DNA from: Streptomyces sp. SM11
Lineage (GTDB): Bacteria; Actinomycetota; Actinomycetes; Streptomycetales; Streptomycetaceae
Length of the DNA stretch: 64,000 bases
Reading direction: 5' to 3'
NCBI RefSeq assembly: GCF_002910905.1
Contig: NZ_NEUE01000105.1
Location: 27,782 to 91,781, forward strand
Shown in pieces: positions 1-7,656 of this stretch (its first letter is position 1; the number at the start of each line of letters is the position of its first letter). The translations under genes and the position numbers were made by a program. The notes under the pieces are model-generated. The model ran no database searches. It had not been told where the DNA came from and worked only from the letters and a program-made list of their open reading frames with translations.

Positions 1-423
1 TTGGAAGATCTTTGCGCGATTCAGCCGTGCGACGACGGCCTTGTCACACTCCGTCGGGCTCACCGGTGGGAACGCCATGCCGAGGACGGCACGTGCGTAC
101 GCCTCGGTCTGGAGGATGCCCGGGAGAAATGACAGGGCGAACTCGCGGATCATCGTCGCCTGCTGTTCGAGATGCCGCGCCCCGCCGAAGTAGTCCGCGA
201 GAACTCCGTCATCCTCCGCTCCCGGCCGGAAGCTCGTGAGCACATTGCCCGTGCCCAGCGCCGTATCCAGTCGTCGGGCATCCTCCTCGCTCGGCATGCG
301 ACGCCCCGCCTCGATGTGCGAGATATGCGACCGCGTCATGATCGCCATGTCCGCAAGTTGCTGCTGTGTCAGCCCGGCTGCTTCCCGCTGAGCCTTCAAC
401 CATGTGCCATAGGTGTTACTCAC
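1..423 (-). CDS. XRE-family regulator with DUF5753 domain (C-terminus beyond window)
   Basis: Reading the minus strand from a GTG at 423 gives 141 codons that stay open to base 1, so the gene continues off the left edge. The first 70 residues form a Cro/C1-type helix-turn-helix (GLTQQQLADMAIMTRSHIS, then IEAGRRMPS). The next part carries the hallmark of DUF5753 proteins, FLPGILQTEAYARAVL. A GGGAG ribosome site lies 6 nt before the GTG. This is the WhiJ-like regulator class of streptomycetes, which usually acts with a DUF397 protein and other small partners in developmental or antibiotic control. The divergent small gene next door (557-901) is typical of this arrangement. A second complete copy of the pair lies at 50758-52130. 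The DUF397 gene, if present, would lie off the window. Confidence 0.85.
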   Translation of the reverse strand, partial: MSNTYGTWLKAQREAAGLTQQQLADMAIMTRSHISHIEAGRRMPSEEDARRLDTALGTGNVLTSFRPGAEDDGVLADYFGGARHLEQQATMIREFALSFLPGILQTEAYARAVLGMAFPPVSPTECDKAVVARLNRAKIFQ

Positions 424-490
424 AGCCAACTCCCGTGCGACGAGCGCGATGTCACCCCGAACCCCCTGGCGAGCCTAGCCGCACCGCTCG

Positions 491-521
491 CACTCTGTGA
501 GTGGATCGCTACGCAGCGAAG
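491..521. promoter_or_regulatory. Shared motif in the divergent promoter of the XRE/partner pair
   Basis: CACTCTGTGA at 491-500 is followed by the inverted repeat TCGCT-ACGC-AGCGA (506-519). The same CACTCTGTGA plus TCGCTAC block occurs at 51656-51677 between the second XRE/DUF5753 gene and its partner. Conservation at two paralogous loci suggests the operator of the XRE protein or core promoter elements. Confidence 0.45.
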
Positions 522-556
522 AATTCACCCCCACTGCTCACGGAGTTGACGCCCTC

Positions 557-901
557 ATGAAAGAACAACCGCTGGACACCGTCCGCCTGCTCCCCTGGGC
601 CGGAACGGCAGGCAGGCCGTGTTACGTCGTCGGCAACGGCGACGGCAAGGTCTCGCGTGAGGCCGACAAGGTCGAGGCCATGCAACTCGGCATGGCATAC
701 GAACTCCTCGACCACGCCGACGACATGGTCGAGGACGACCGGTCCACCGCCGTCCAGCTCCGCCACGTCGCCGCCGCTCTGGCGCACTCCCTACGGGACG
801 TACATCGCGTCGCCCGGAGCCGGGGCCTGAGGCTGGGGATTCCCGACGCCTTCGAGCCGGGTCACCCGTCGGGTCCGGGGCTGGTCCTACTGCGGCCCTG
901 A
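557..901 (+). CDS. Small partner protein of the XRE/DUF5753 regulator
   Basis: This 114-residue protein is paralogous to the one at 51810-52130: both have the core RLLPW-G--G-PCYVV, then G-VSR-AD-VE--QL-MAYELL-HAD, then a conserved helical tail with ESRG/RSRG. The ATG at 557 is preferred because homology begins there; a longer in-frame GTG at 497 adds 20 residues without similarity. GGAG lies about 11 nt upstream. Such small acidic proteins are commonly encoded next to DUF5753 regulators in Streptomyces and have no established function. No transmembrane segment or enzyme motif is visible. The pairing suggests a role as co-regulator or ligand of the XRE protein, which is inference. Confidence 0.75.
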   Translation: MKEQPLDTVRLLPWAGTAGRPCYVVGNGDGKVSREADKVEAMQLGMAYELLDHADDMVEDDRSTAVQLRHVAAALAHSLRDVHRVARSRGLRLGIPDAFEPGHPSGPGLVLLRP

Positions 902-914
902 GGCGGTACGGGCC

Positions 915-1017
915 GCACGGCGGGCTCTCCGTCGTTGAGGTCGGCCAGTTCGTGGGCTGTCATGCGGCCCCGGTTCTGGAGCGGCAGGAGGAGGGAGATG
1001 AGCCGTCCGGCGCGCAT
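915..1017 (-). pseudogene. N-terminal stub of a WYL/DeoR-type transcriptional regulator
   Basis: From an ATG at 1017 the minus strand reads MRAGRLISLL, then LQNRGRMTAHELAD. This is the opening of the winged-helix domain found in WYL-domain regulators, where the usual continuation is ELEVSVRTVYRDVEAL. Similarity stops after ELAD and the frame continues only as unrelated sequence running into the neighbouring gene. The rest of the HTH and the whole WYL domain are missing, so this is a decapitated relic. Confidence 0.6.
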
Positions 1018-1064
1018 GGCGGGGATTGTCACCGGACGGGGGGATCACTGGTCGTACGGGCGTT

Positions 1065-1559
1065 TCAGGCTCCGGCCGAGCAGAACACGCACACATCCCA
1101 GTACGGCAGCCCGTCCAGCACCCGGTGACGTACGCACGAGGCCATCGCGGCGTTCTGCGGCCCGGGCAGGACATCCGCACCCGCCTTTGCCGTCGCGGGG
1201 TCGAACGCCTCCGCCATCGCCCGGTACGTACGCAGGTAACCCTCGGCCCGGGGCGGTTCGTACGTCAGCTCCTCCCACCGGTGGCGGGTCAGCGCCAGAT
1301 CGAGGACGCGCAGCAGGAAGTCCTTCGCCGCGGCCCGCTCCTGAGGCGTGTCCCCCCAATCGAGGTCCGCCAGGTCGAAGCCGACCACCCCGCGCCCCAT
1401 CACACTCTGGTCCTGGAGCGTCAGCAGGGCGGCGAAGCGGAAGTCCCAGGGCTCGCGGGCCAGGGTGGACACGGCGAGCATCAGGACGTCCACGAAGACC
1501 GCCGTGCCGCTGTTGGCCATCTCCAGGTACCGGCCGTCACCGCCGTCGAAGATGTTCAT
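1065..1559 (-). CDS. Conserved actinobacterial hypothetical protein
   Basis: The 164-residue soluble protein begins MNIFDGGDGRYLEMANSG and ends with a cysteine-containing tail (CVFC). It has long helices, an acidic middle (DLADLDWGD) and a conserved-looking C-terminal HRVLDGLPYWD. I recognise it only as a type of hypothetical protein seen in streptomycetes. No signal peptide or catalytic motif is apparent. No clear Shine-Dalgarno sequence precedes the ATG at 1559, so it may be translated from a leaderless or short-leader message. It stands alone beside the regulator stub and is divergent from the GNAT gene. Confidence 0.6.
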   Translation of the reverse strand: MNIFDGGDGRYLEMANSGTAVFVDVLMLAVSTLAREPWDFRFAALLTLQDQSVMGRGVVGFDLADLDWGDTPQERAAAKDFLLRVLDLALTRHRWEELTYEPPRAEGYLRTYRAMAEAFDPATAKAGADVLPGPQNAAMASCVRHRVLDGLPYWDVCVFCSAGA

Positions 1560-1657
1560 GCGCTGAGCGTAGGGAGGGGGCCGACCTCCTGTCAGTCGAG
1601 TAATGGGCGGGCCCGTGACCTTGACCTACGGGTTCACCGGCGGGCGATCATGGGCCT

Positions 1658-2247
1658 ATGAACCGCGTTCTCTCAACGTTGCCCGCGATGCCCTCGGGCT
1701 GCCTCGCCGGGACCCCGCAACCTGTGCTCGCGGCTGACGACGGTCTGCTGCTGCGACCGTGGGAGCGGGCCGACGCGGCGGAGTTCCTCTCCGCGTACGA
1801 GGATGAGGAGACCCGCCGCTGGCACACGCACCGCCCCTCGACCGAGGCCGAGGTCCAGGAGTGGTTCGCCGCGTACCGTCAGGACTGGGAGCGCGAGAAG
1901 GGCTGCCACTGGGCCGTCGCCCGCGACGGCGGCGGAGGTGAAGTGCTCGGCCGGATGGCGCTGCGCCGCCTGGACTTCGATGACGGCGTCGCGAACGTGG
2001 CGTACTGGGTGCTCCCGGACGCCCGCGGGGCGGGGGTGGCCTCCCGGGCGCTCGCGGTGCTCAGCGCGTGGGCCCTGGACGGCATCGGCTTCTACCGCCT
2101 GGAGTTGGACCACTCGACGCGTAACCACGCCTCGTGCCGGGTCGCCGCCAAGGCCGGCTACCGACTGGAGGGCACCAAGCGCGACGCGGCCGTGCAGACG
2201 ACGGCCGGCACGACATGCATCTGCACGCCCGGGTCAGGGGAGACTGA
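1658..2247 (+). pseudogene. GNAT acetyltransferase with a 3' frameshift
   Basis: The translation from ATG 1658 is a GCN5-related N-acetyltransferase of the RimJ/RimL type: LLLRPWERADAAEF at the start, the acetyl-CoA pocket DARGAGVASRAL, and HSTRNHASCRVAAKAGY near the end. A normal family C-terminus (GRHDMHLHARVRGD, stop at 2245-2247) is present but in a different frame. The two frames are joined if one base is missing near 2200 (CAGACGACGGCC, expected CAGACGGACGGCC). Without correction the frame runs on antisense to the esterase gene until 2899. Almost the whole domain is intact, so the protein might still fold with an aberrant tail, or the shift could be a sequencing error. Confidence 0.7.
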
Positions 2248-3151
2248 TCCTGTCGCGCAGCCAGGAGTTGATGCCGTCGAGCGCCGTCGCGGCCAGGGCG
2301 GTGGGGTGGCCGGTGAAGCCGTGGGGCGAGGCGGGGTAGACGCGGAGTTCGACGTCGTTGCCCGCCGCCGACAACCGACCTGCCAGCGTCAGGTTGTCCT
2401 CCAGCAGCACGTCCTCGCTGCCCACGACCAGGAGTGCCGGGGGAAGCCCGCTCAGGTCGGCGTAGAGAGGGGAGATGTCGGGAAGAGTGCGGTCCGCCGC
2501 ATGGCCGACGTAGGCCTGGATGAAGTACTCGTCCGCGATGCGACGGCCGCCCGGAGTCCGTGCGCTCAGGTCGTAGGTGCCGAAGCGGAGCGCGGCCCCG
2601 GCGAACCGGTCGACGACGCCCCGGTCCCGCAGCCGGAGCATGGTCGCCAGAGCGAGGGTGGCTCCGGCCGAGCTTCCGCCGATCGCGAGCCGCGAGGTCC
2701 CGAAACGGGCCTCGGCCTCCTCGACGAGCCAGAGCGCCACCGCTTCGCAGTCGTCGGGGGCGGCCGGCCAGGGGTGCTCGGGCGCGAGCCGGTAGTCGAC
2801 GGCGATGACGGCGATCTGCAGGGCGTCCGCGAGCGCGCGATGGCGTTCGTCGCCCTGGGCGGCGGTGCCCAAGTAGAACCCGCCGCCGTGGATGCCTAGG
2901 TGGACGCCCCGGGGCGGGCCCTCGGTGGGCAGGGAGATGCGGACCGGGACGCGTAGCCCGGCGACTTCGACCGTCTCTTCGAGGGGTGGTGGAACGACGG
3001 AACGGGGCGCGGGCTTCTTCGCCCGTGCCTCCTCCAGCTCCGCGAAGTCGGCAGGCCCACGGCCTGCCACTCGCGACCGGTAGAAGTCCCGTGCCGCGGC
3101 GATCTGTTCGGCGGGCACGTCCGCCAACAGTGCTTCCAGGGCGAATCGCAT
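2234..3151 (-). CDS. Alpha/beta hydrolase, hormone-sensitive-lipase (HSL) type esterase
   Basis: 305 residues. The oxyanion-hole motif HGGGFY follows VHLGI at about residue 85-95. The nucleophile elbow is GGSSAGA (family consensus GDSAG). The acid is in VGSEDVLLEDN and the catalytic His in SPHGFTG, giving a complete Ser-Asp-His triad. DYRLAPEHPWPAAPDD is diagnostic of the HSL/family IV carboxylesterases, which cleave short-chain acyl esters in the cytoplasm. There is no signal peptide. The 3' end overlaps the corrected end of the convergent GNAT gene by 14 bp. The physiological substrate cannot be read from the sequence. Confidence 0.88.
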   Translation of the reverse strand: MRFALEALLADVPAEQIAAARDFYRSRVAGRGPADFAELEEARAKKPAPRSVVPPPLEETVEVAGLRVPVRISLPTEGPPRGVHLGIHGGGFYLGTAAQGDERHRALADALQIAVIAVDYRLAPEHPWPAAPDDCEAVALWLVEEAEARFGTSRLAIGGSSAGATLALATMLRLRDRGVVDRFAGAALRFGTYDLSARTPGGRRIADEYFIQAYVGHAADRTLPDISPLYADLSGLPPALLVVGSEDVLLEDNLTLAGRLSAAGNDVELRVYPASPHGFTGHPTALAATALDGINSWLRDRISLP

Positions 3152-3307
3152 GGGCCGCTCCTCATCCGCTCGGGTCTCAGCCGGATGCTATCGGCGCCGC
3201 CGACCGGGCAGGCGCTCGGACGATCGGCTCGATCGGGTTCGTTGTCCGCAGCTGGGCCCGGCGCCGCGAGTGCCGGGCGGCCAGGGAGATCTCGGCGGCC
3301 TGCCTCC

Positions 3308-4213
3308 TTATGCCTTCATGCCTTGCTCGACGGGGCGGGCCATCCAGGTTCGGCGCAGGGACCGTACGACGAGGTCTCCGCGGTGGCGTACGTCCTCGGG
3401 CCCGCCGCCGATGAGCCGGTCGAGCGCGGCCAGGTCGTCGGCGCCGACGCGCCCGTCGAGCGAGCCGCGGATCCGCTCGAAGACCAGGAAGGCGTACCGG
3501 CCCGCCCCCTCGGGCAGCGGGGCGCGCAGCTCCCACGGCTCGGCGCGCTCCTGCTCGACGGAGAAGCCGGCGGTCATCAGCAGGGAGCCCCAGTCGGCGC
3601 CCCGGTGCGGCAACCGCTGGGCGTGCAGGCCGTCGAGTGCCGCGCGGCAGCGGGCCTCCAGCTTGCCCGGCTCCCCGTCCTCGGGCAGGAAGGACGGCAT
3701 CCCGTCCACCTCCGCGACGGCCAGCAGCCCTCCGGGGCGCAGTGCGGCGCGGATGCCGGCCAGAGCGGTCCCGGGGTCGTCCAGATGGTGCAGGGAGGCC
3801 GACGCCCAGACGAGGTCGGCGTCGACCACTCCCGGCAGCCCGGCACCGGCGTCGGCCTCCAGTGTGCGCACACGGTCGACCAGCCCCCGGTCGCGGGCCG
3901 CCGAGGCGAGCCGCTCCAGCATCGCGGGGGAGCTGTCGACGGCGGTCACGCGGGCGGTCGGGAACTGATCCAGCAGGGCGAACGTGCCGGTCCCGGTACC
4001 CGAGCCGAGGTCGACGACGTGCCGGACGTCGTCACCGGCCAGACAGGCGATACGCCCGGTGAGCGCGGTCAGGTGAGGCGCGAAGAGGGCGGCGTCGAGG
4101 TCGAGGATCTCGGGAAGGCCGTTCGGGGTGCTGTCGGAAGCGTGGGTGTGATCGTGGGCATGCGCGGAAAGCTTTCCGTGCTGGTGCTGGTGCTGGTGCT
4201 GGTGTGCGTGAGC
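3308..4213 (-). CDS. Class I SAM-dependent methyltransferase with His-rich N-terminus
   Basis: The core has motif I VVDLGSGTGTGTFALL, the ribose-binding acid in VTAVDSSPAML, motif IV VWASASLHHLDDP and post-I LRPGGLLAVAEVDG, so it is a complete Rossmann-fold methyltransferase. The start chosen is the ATG at 4213 (MAHAHQHQHQHQHG); an in-frame start at 4267 adds 18 residues. Residues 2-25 alternate His with Gln, Ala, Asp or Thr and could bind divalent metal. At DNA level this tract is a run of GGTGCT hexamers (about 4178-4205 on the plus strand). The methyl acceptor is unknown. Confidence 0.82.
   Translation of the reverse strand, partial: AHAHQHQHQHQHGKLSAHAHDHTHASDSTPNGLPEILDLDAALFAPHLTALTGRIACLAGDDVRHVVDLGSGTGTGTFALLDQFPTARVTAVDSSPAMLERLASAARDRGLVDRVRTLEADAGAGLPGVVDADLVWASASLHHLDDPGTALAGIRAALRPGGLLAVAEVDGMPSFLPEDGEPGKLEARCRAALDGLHAQRLPHRGADWGSLLMTAGFSVEQERAEPWELRAPLPEGAGRYAFLVFERIRGSLDGRVGADDLAALDRLIGGGPEDVRHRGDLVVRSLRRTWMARPVEQGMKA
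4178..4205. repeat. Hexanucleotide GGTGCT tandem repeat encoding (His-Gln)n
   Basis: About four consecutive copies of the hexamer lie inside the 5' end of the methyltransferase gene. Slippage here would change the His-Gln length by whole codons without shifting frame. Confidence 0.7.
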
Positions 4214-4535
4214 CATGCGATCGAGCGTACGACCTCCTGCTGCTGGCGCATTCTTTCTTGCCGACAACGCAAGAAGATGGCGCTGGAGCCGACCGCGCAG
4301 GCAACTCGCAGTCGATCTCCAGGCAACCGGCGGGCCGCATCCGGAGGACGGCCCATGAGCACCTCTTGATTCCGTACCGCTTCGGAGGCTTCGTCCTGCT
4401 CGCCGTCACGGCGACCGCCGCACCGGTCCCTCCTGTGCGGTGGTCCCGGCCGGGGCTCGTCCTGGAGATGTGCTCCCGGACGGTCCGCGCGCACGGACTC
4501 CTTGTTCCTGGCCCCGATCTCGCTGAGGAAGCAGG
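4214..4535. other. Intergenic stretch without recognised content
   Basis: 322 bp between the methyltransferase start and the MFS remnant. All frames were considered; none gives a recognisable domain, and no convincing hairpin followed by T residues was seen. An AGGAGG-like string (GGAGG on the minus strand near 4230-4236) lies 16 nt before the methyltransferase ATG and may support the longer start. Confidence 0.4.
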
Positions 4536-5367
4536 TCAGCCGCTGGCAGCCGCTCGGGCCTGGCGTGCCCGGTCAAGGAGGATCAGCGACGCAGCAGCCG
4601 CACCGAGGGCGGCTCCGATCAGGCACACCGAGTTGAGAGCCCCGCCCCGGGTGAGGGAGACGGCGGCCAGGGCGGGCGTGATGCTGATACCCAGTTGGAA
4701 CGCCGACACGGTAGCGGCGCCGGCCAGGGTCGGTGCGTCGGCTGCGCCGGTGAAGACGCGCCCGTAGATGGCCGGGTTCACCACGAACGCGGCGATGCTG
4801 ATCAGAACGACTGTGGTAACCACCGCCCAGACGTGCTCGATCGCGACGACCGTGACGGCCGAGAGGATCACGATCGCCGACGCCCCGGCCAGAAGTGCGA
4901 GGTGAGGGCGCTGGTCGGAGATACGGCCGCCGGTGGACAGACCGATGAGGGCGCTGATCCCGAAGAGAGCGAGGATCGCCTGGATCCAGACCTCGGGCAG
5001 GGCGGTGATCTCTTCCGGCATGGCGGCCAGGTAGCTGAAGGTGATCATGTAGGCCGCGGTGGTCGGGATGGTGACCGCGAACAGGCCCCAGAGCATCGGT
5101 CGCCGCAGGATGGAGATCTCCCGCGACAGGCTCGGTCGGGTGAGCCGGGCGTGGCCCGACTCGGCCGCGGGCAGGCGGAGCAGACCCCCGAAGATCCCGG
5201 CGGGCGTCAGGGGCCACGACCACCCAGAAGCCCGCCTCCGGCAGGACGCCAGCCAGCAGCAACTCGGCGGTGCCCATGGCGAAGAGACTGAAGCCGAGCA
5301 CGTACACACCGGCGGGCAGGCCGTCGGACGTCGGCTTTCGGGATGTCACCGCGGTGTCACTGGTCAT
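4536..5367 (-). pseudogene. MFS efflux transporter, internally deleted and frameshifted
   Basis: The N-terminus from ATG 5367 (MTSDTAV, then GVYVLGFSLFAMGTAELLLAGVLPE) is helix 1 of an AraJ/CmlR-type drug efflux protein. It is joined directly to AGFWVVVA, which in intact proteins belongs to about helix 6, so helices 2-5 are missing. A one-base shift near 5213-5216 then moves the frame to LTPAGIFGG. From there the C-terminal half is well preserved (LRRPMLWGLFAVTIPTTAAYM, ISALIGLSTGGRISD, stop at 4536). With both lesions it cannot make a 12-helix transporter. Its start overlaps the stop of the upstream oxidoreductase remnant (TGATG), a vestige of an operon. Confidence 0.75.
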
Positions 5368-5650
5368 CAGCGCACCCCTCCGGCGCCACGGTGCTGGTCC
5401 GGGACGGCGGAGGACCGCTCCTGCTCGATAAGCCAGCCGGCCATGCCGATGCCGGCGGTCGCTCCCGCGCCCGCAGCGGCGACGACCTGGGCACGCGGAT
5501 GGACGACGTTCCCCGCCGCCCACACCCCGGGTACATCCGTGGCGCCTTGCCGGTCGACGGTAACCAGTCCGTTCCCGGGGTTCTCGCCCGCGCCCACCAT
5601 CTTCAGGACCGCGCCGTGCGGGACCGGGCGTCGCCGTACCTCGTATACAT
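5367..5650 (-). pseudogene. C-terminal fragment of a FAD/NAD(P)-dependent oxidoreductase (thioredoxin-reductase fold)
   Basis: The translated segment contains the FAD-binding C-terminal signature GVWAAGNVVHPRAQ followed by AAAGAGATAGIGMAGWLIEQE. This is the last 60-70 residues of pyridine-nucleotide disulfide oxidoreductases of the TrxB-like group. The preceding residues (NGLVTVDRQGATDVP) also fit, but the N-terminal FAD and NAD(P) Rossmann motifs are gone. The 5' break is near 5650, where it meets a divergent cupin-regulator fragment. Together with the MFS pseudogene it marks one decayed operon. Confidence 0.65.
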
Positions 5651-5659
5651 GACCCCCGT

Positions 5660-5880
5660 GTGCCGCAGCGCCCCACCACGAGAGACGGCCGGCAACTGAT
5701 TCCGTTGTCGCGCCATCAGGGAGAGCCGCGCGCCTACCAGATGGTTATCCCCGCGCACGTCGAAGAGCCGCACCTGCGGGTCCACGCAGGGTACAAGTGG
5801 CTCTACGTGCTGCGCGGGCGACTTCGTGTGAAGCTGAGCGACCGCTACGTCGTCGTGGGCGAGGGCGAAGCCGCCGATGG
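5660..5880 (+). pseudogene. C-terminal cupin fragment of an XRE-cupin regulator
   Basis: From about 5690 the frame reads QLIPLSRHQGEPRAYQMVIP, EEPHLRVHAGYKWLYVLRGR and RYVVVGEGE. This is the sensor cupin half of HTH-cupin regulators that are often divergent from TrxB-like oxidoreductase genes. The N-terminal HTH is absent. After GEGEA the sequence leaves the family, where VEFDTRVPHWFG would be expected, so the last cupin strands are also missing. The open frame continues to 6034 without similarity. It is best seen as the regulator relic of the locus at 4536-5650. Confidence 0.65.
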
Positions 5881-6163
5881 CGTATCCGATATCGGGCCCC
5901 GAAACTACGGGCTCTCGGAGTCGGTACGCTTCTTACCGCCCCGCATGCTTCGCGGCTCGGCTGACAGCGGGAGCCGTGGACCGAGGCCTCTGGGTCGGTC
6001 GGTCAAGTGGCCTGGCAGAGGCCGGCGGCGGTGAGGTCCTGCTCGCGCAGCGGGGTGAGTCGATGTCGAGCTCCGGGTCGTACGAGTCGGGCTTGGGCGC
6101 CGAGGCCGTGTGTCTCGATGCCTGCATCGCTCGGCGACGGCCGTGTCACCAGAGAGGCGCGCC

Positions 6164-7147
6164 TCAGAAGCAGCGTATGTCGGTGAAGGCAGGCACATCA
6201 TCTGACGCCCCTGTGAATCCGGCCGTGGCCGACTCGCCTGGGTCCAGGCTTCTGTTCCACTCCGGAGCATGCACCATGGCCGTGTGCCCCGTCGCCATGA
6301 AGGAGCCGTTCCAGCCCTCAACCAGCCTCGCATTGTCAGGCATCGTCCACTGAACAGCCCAACCCGTCATCCTGCGAGTGCCGTTGTTGGTGACCGAAAC
6401 GCTTCCCTGGTGGCCCCCCGGCCAGCTGTGTGTCACGGCCACCGATGCGGAGCAGTCGGCTGGCTCCGGCGGAGGCGGAGGCGGAGTCTCGTCGTTGCCG
6501 AGTACAACGTCGGAGCAGTTGTAGAACGTCTCTGTGCTGTCGGACCTCTCCCAGACGCTGTAGACGACGTGACGGCCGCTCAGCCCCTCGGGCAGGCTGC
6601 CGCGCAGGCGATAGGTTCCGTCGGTGAGCGGCGGCTGAGGGTCGGCAGTGAGGAAGGGTTCCGACTGCAGGTCGTCCCAGTGCAGCGGGCGGGTTGGATC
6701 GAATCCCTGTCTGGTGATGTAGATCCGGAAGCGGCCCGGGTGCGGCACCCACGCGGCGTACGTGAACTCGTAGTCGCTCCCGGCGAGCAGTGCCTGCACG
6801 GGCCAGTGGCCACTGGGAAGGTCCAGACCGGCGTATTTGGATGAACCGCCGCTGCACAGTTGCCCATCGGGTATGAAGCCGCGAGTGCGTCCGGCACCGT
6901 CTGAGCGAAGCACGCCGTACCAGTCGTACAGCGCCTGTGTCCCTGAGACGGCCACCGCGTCGGCGCACGCCGTGTTGACTGGGTCGATCTCCCCGCTTGG
7001 GCGCAGCCCATCCAGGTAGCAGGCGTAGGTCCGGCTGGCGGGAGAAATCATCGCGCCGTGCGCGTCGGCTTGCTGCACGGGAAGAAGCATCATGAGTAGG
7101 GACAGGAGAGCGAGGCCCGGTACGGTCCAGGTCGCACGTCGATTCAC
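6164..7147 (-). CDS. Secreted AA10 lytic polysaccharide monooxygenase with C-terminal CBM2
   Basis: The 327-residue precursor starts at GTG 7147 with GGAGG 9 nt upstream. A Sec signal peptide (residues 1-29, ending QQADA) leaves His30 as the mature N-terminus (HGAMISPASRTYAC), as copper LPMOs require. The second histidine-brace residue is in AWVPHPGRFRIYIT, and the axial aromatic in ETFYNCSDVV. The catalytic domain, about 30-225, most resembles the cellulose-active CelS2 type of streptomycetes. A proline-rich linker (PPPPPPEP) leads to a CBM2 (about 235-327) with paired cysteines and Trp residues. It would oxidatively cleave crystalline cellulose outside the cell. A CebR-like operator lies upstream at 7260-7273, and the GH5 cellulase is divergent. 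Confidence 0.92.
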   Translation of the reverse strand: MNRRATWTVPGLALLSLLMMLLPVQQADAHGAMISPASRTYACYLDGLRPSGEIDPVNTACADAVAVSGTQALYDWYGVLRSDGAGRTRGFIPDGQLCSGGSSKYAGLDLPSGHWPVQALLAGSDYEFTYAAWVPHPGRFRIYITRQGFDPTRPLHWDDLQSEPFLTADPQPPLTDGTYRLRGSLPEGLSGRHVVYSVWERSDSTETFYNCSDVVLGNDETPPPPPPEPADCSASVAVTHSWPGGHQGSVSVTNNGTRRMTGWAVQWTMPDNARLVEGWNGSFMATGHTAMVHAPEWNRSLDPGESATAGFTGASDDVPAFTDIRCF

Positions 7148-7259
7148 TTCGGTGTTCCTCCGTTCGGAGTCGAAGAGGTTGCCTCGGTAGCGCTCAACGG
7201 GCGCGGACAGGTCGGTGTATGAAGCAGGGACTCTGATGCCCGGGGCGGGTCCTCTGGGG

Positions 7260-7273
7260 TGGGAGCGCTCCCA
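7260..7273. promoter_or_regulatory. CebR-like operator upstream of the LPMO gene
   Basis: TGGGAGCGCTCCCA is a perfect 14-bp palindrome identical to the known CebR box of streptomycetes, the LacI-family repressor released by cello-oligosaccharides. It lies 113 bp before the LPMO start. Confidence 0.88.
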
Positions 7274-7372
7274 CATTCGGCCATGGTGAGCTCGTCCTGA
7301 TGCCGTGTCAAGGGGTGACGCCTGAGTCATCCTGCTCCTGCACGCCGCCCGTGCCGGCTGTCGCCGCACCTC

Positions 7373-7402
7373 TTGACATCGACCGTGCAGGCTGGCTTTA
7401 TG
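7373..7402 (+). promoter_or_regulatory. Possible sigma70-type promoter for the GH5 cellulase
   Basis: TTGACA at 7373-7378 and TTTATG at 7397-7402 are spaced by 18 bp. This would place transcription start near 7409, upstream of the CebR box at 7484-7497, so repression would work as a roadblock. The -10 match is modest. Confidence 0.4.
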
Positions 7403-7483
7403 TCGTCGCACCACCCGCATCCGAGAACTCGCCTCCCGCCGGTCCGGCGGGAGCAGGGCGTTCCTGCCTCCTCCCCTGATTGC

Positions 7484-7497
7484 TGGGAGCGCTCCCA
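7484..7497. promoter_or_regulatory. CebR-like operator upstream of the GH5 cellulase gene
   Basis: A second perfect TGGGAGCGCTCCCA, 160 bp before the cellulase ATG. The 509-bp divergent region thus holds one box for each direction. Confidence 0.88.
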
Positions 7498-7656
7498 TAC
7501 ATGCGGATTGACCTCGGTGGTCGATTCTCACGACCTGCGCCGCCGGGTCACCGCTCAGTTCCGATACGGCGACCATCGCTGGCTCCATCGGCCCTCTCGG
7601 GCGTTGTGGGCCGCCCTCCCGACCGCCGTCCAAACATCACGAGAGAGCGAGCCCCC

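Noticed and set aside
1658..2899. A 413-residue fusion of acetyltransferase with a long C-terminal extension
   Set aside because: The extension is antisense to the esterase gene and a normal C-terminus exists one frame away, so the extension is an artefact of a frameshift.
3177..3300. Minus-strand LRTTNPIE string resembling the IS256 transposase C-terminal motif
   Set aside because: Only eight residues match; the flanking translation (before and after) shows no other transposase similarity, so chance cannot be excluded.
7480..7656. N-terminal extension of the GH5 cellulase from 7480
   Set aside because: It would place the CebR operator inside the coding sequence and put 59 unrelated residues ahead of a proper signal peptide.
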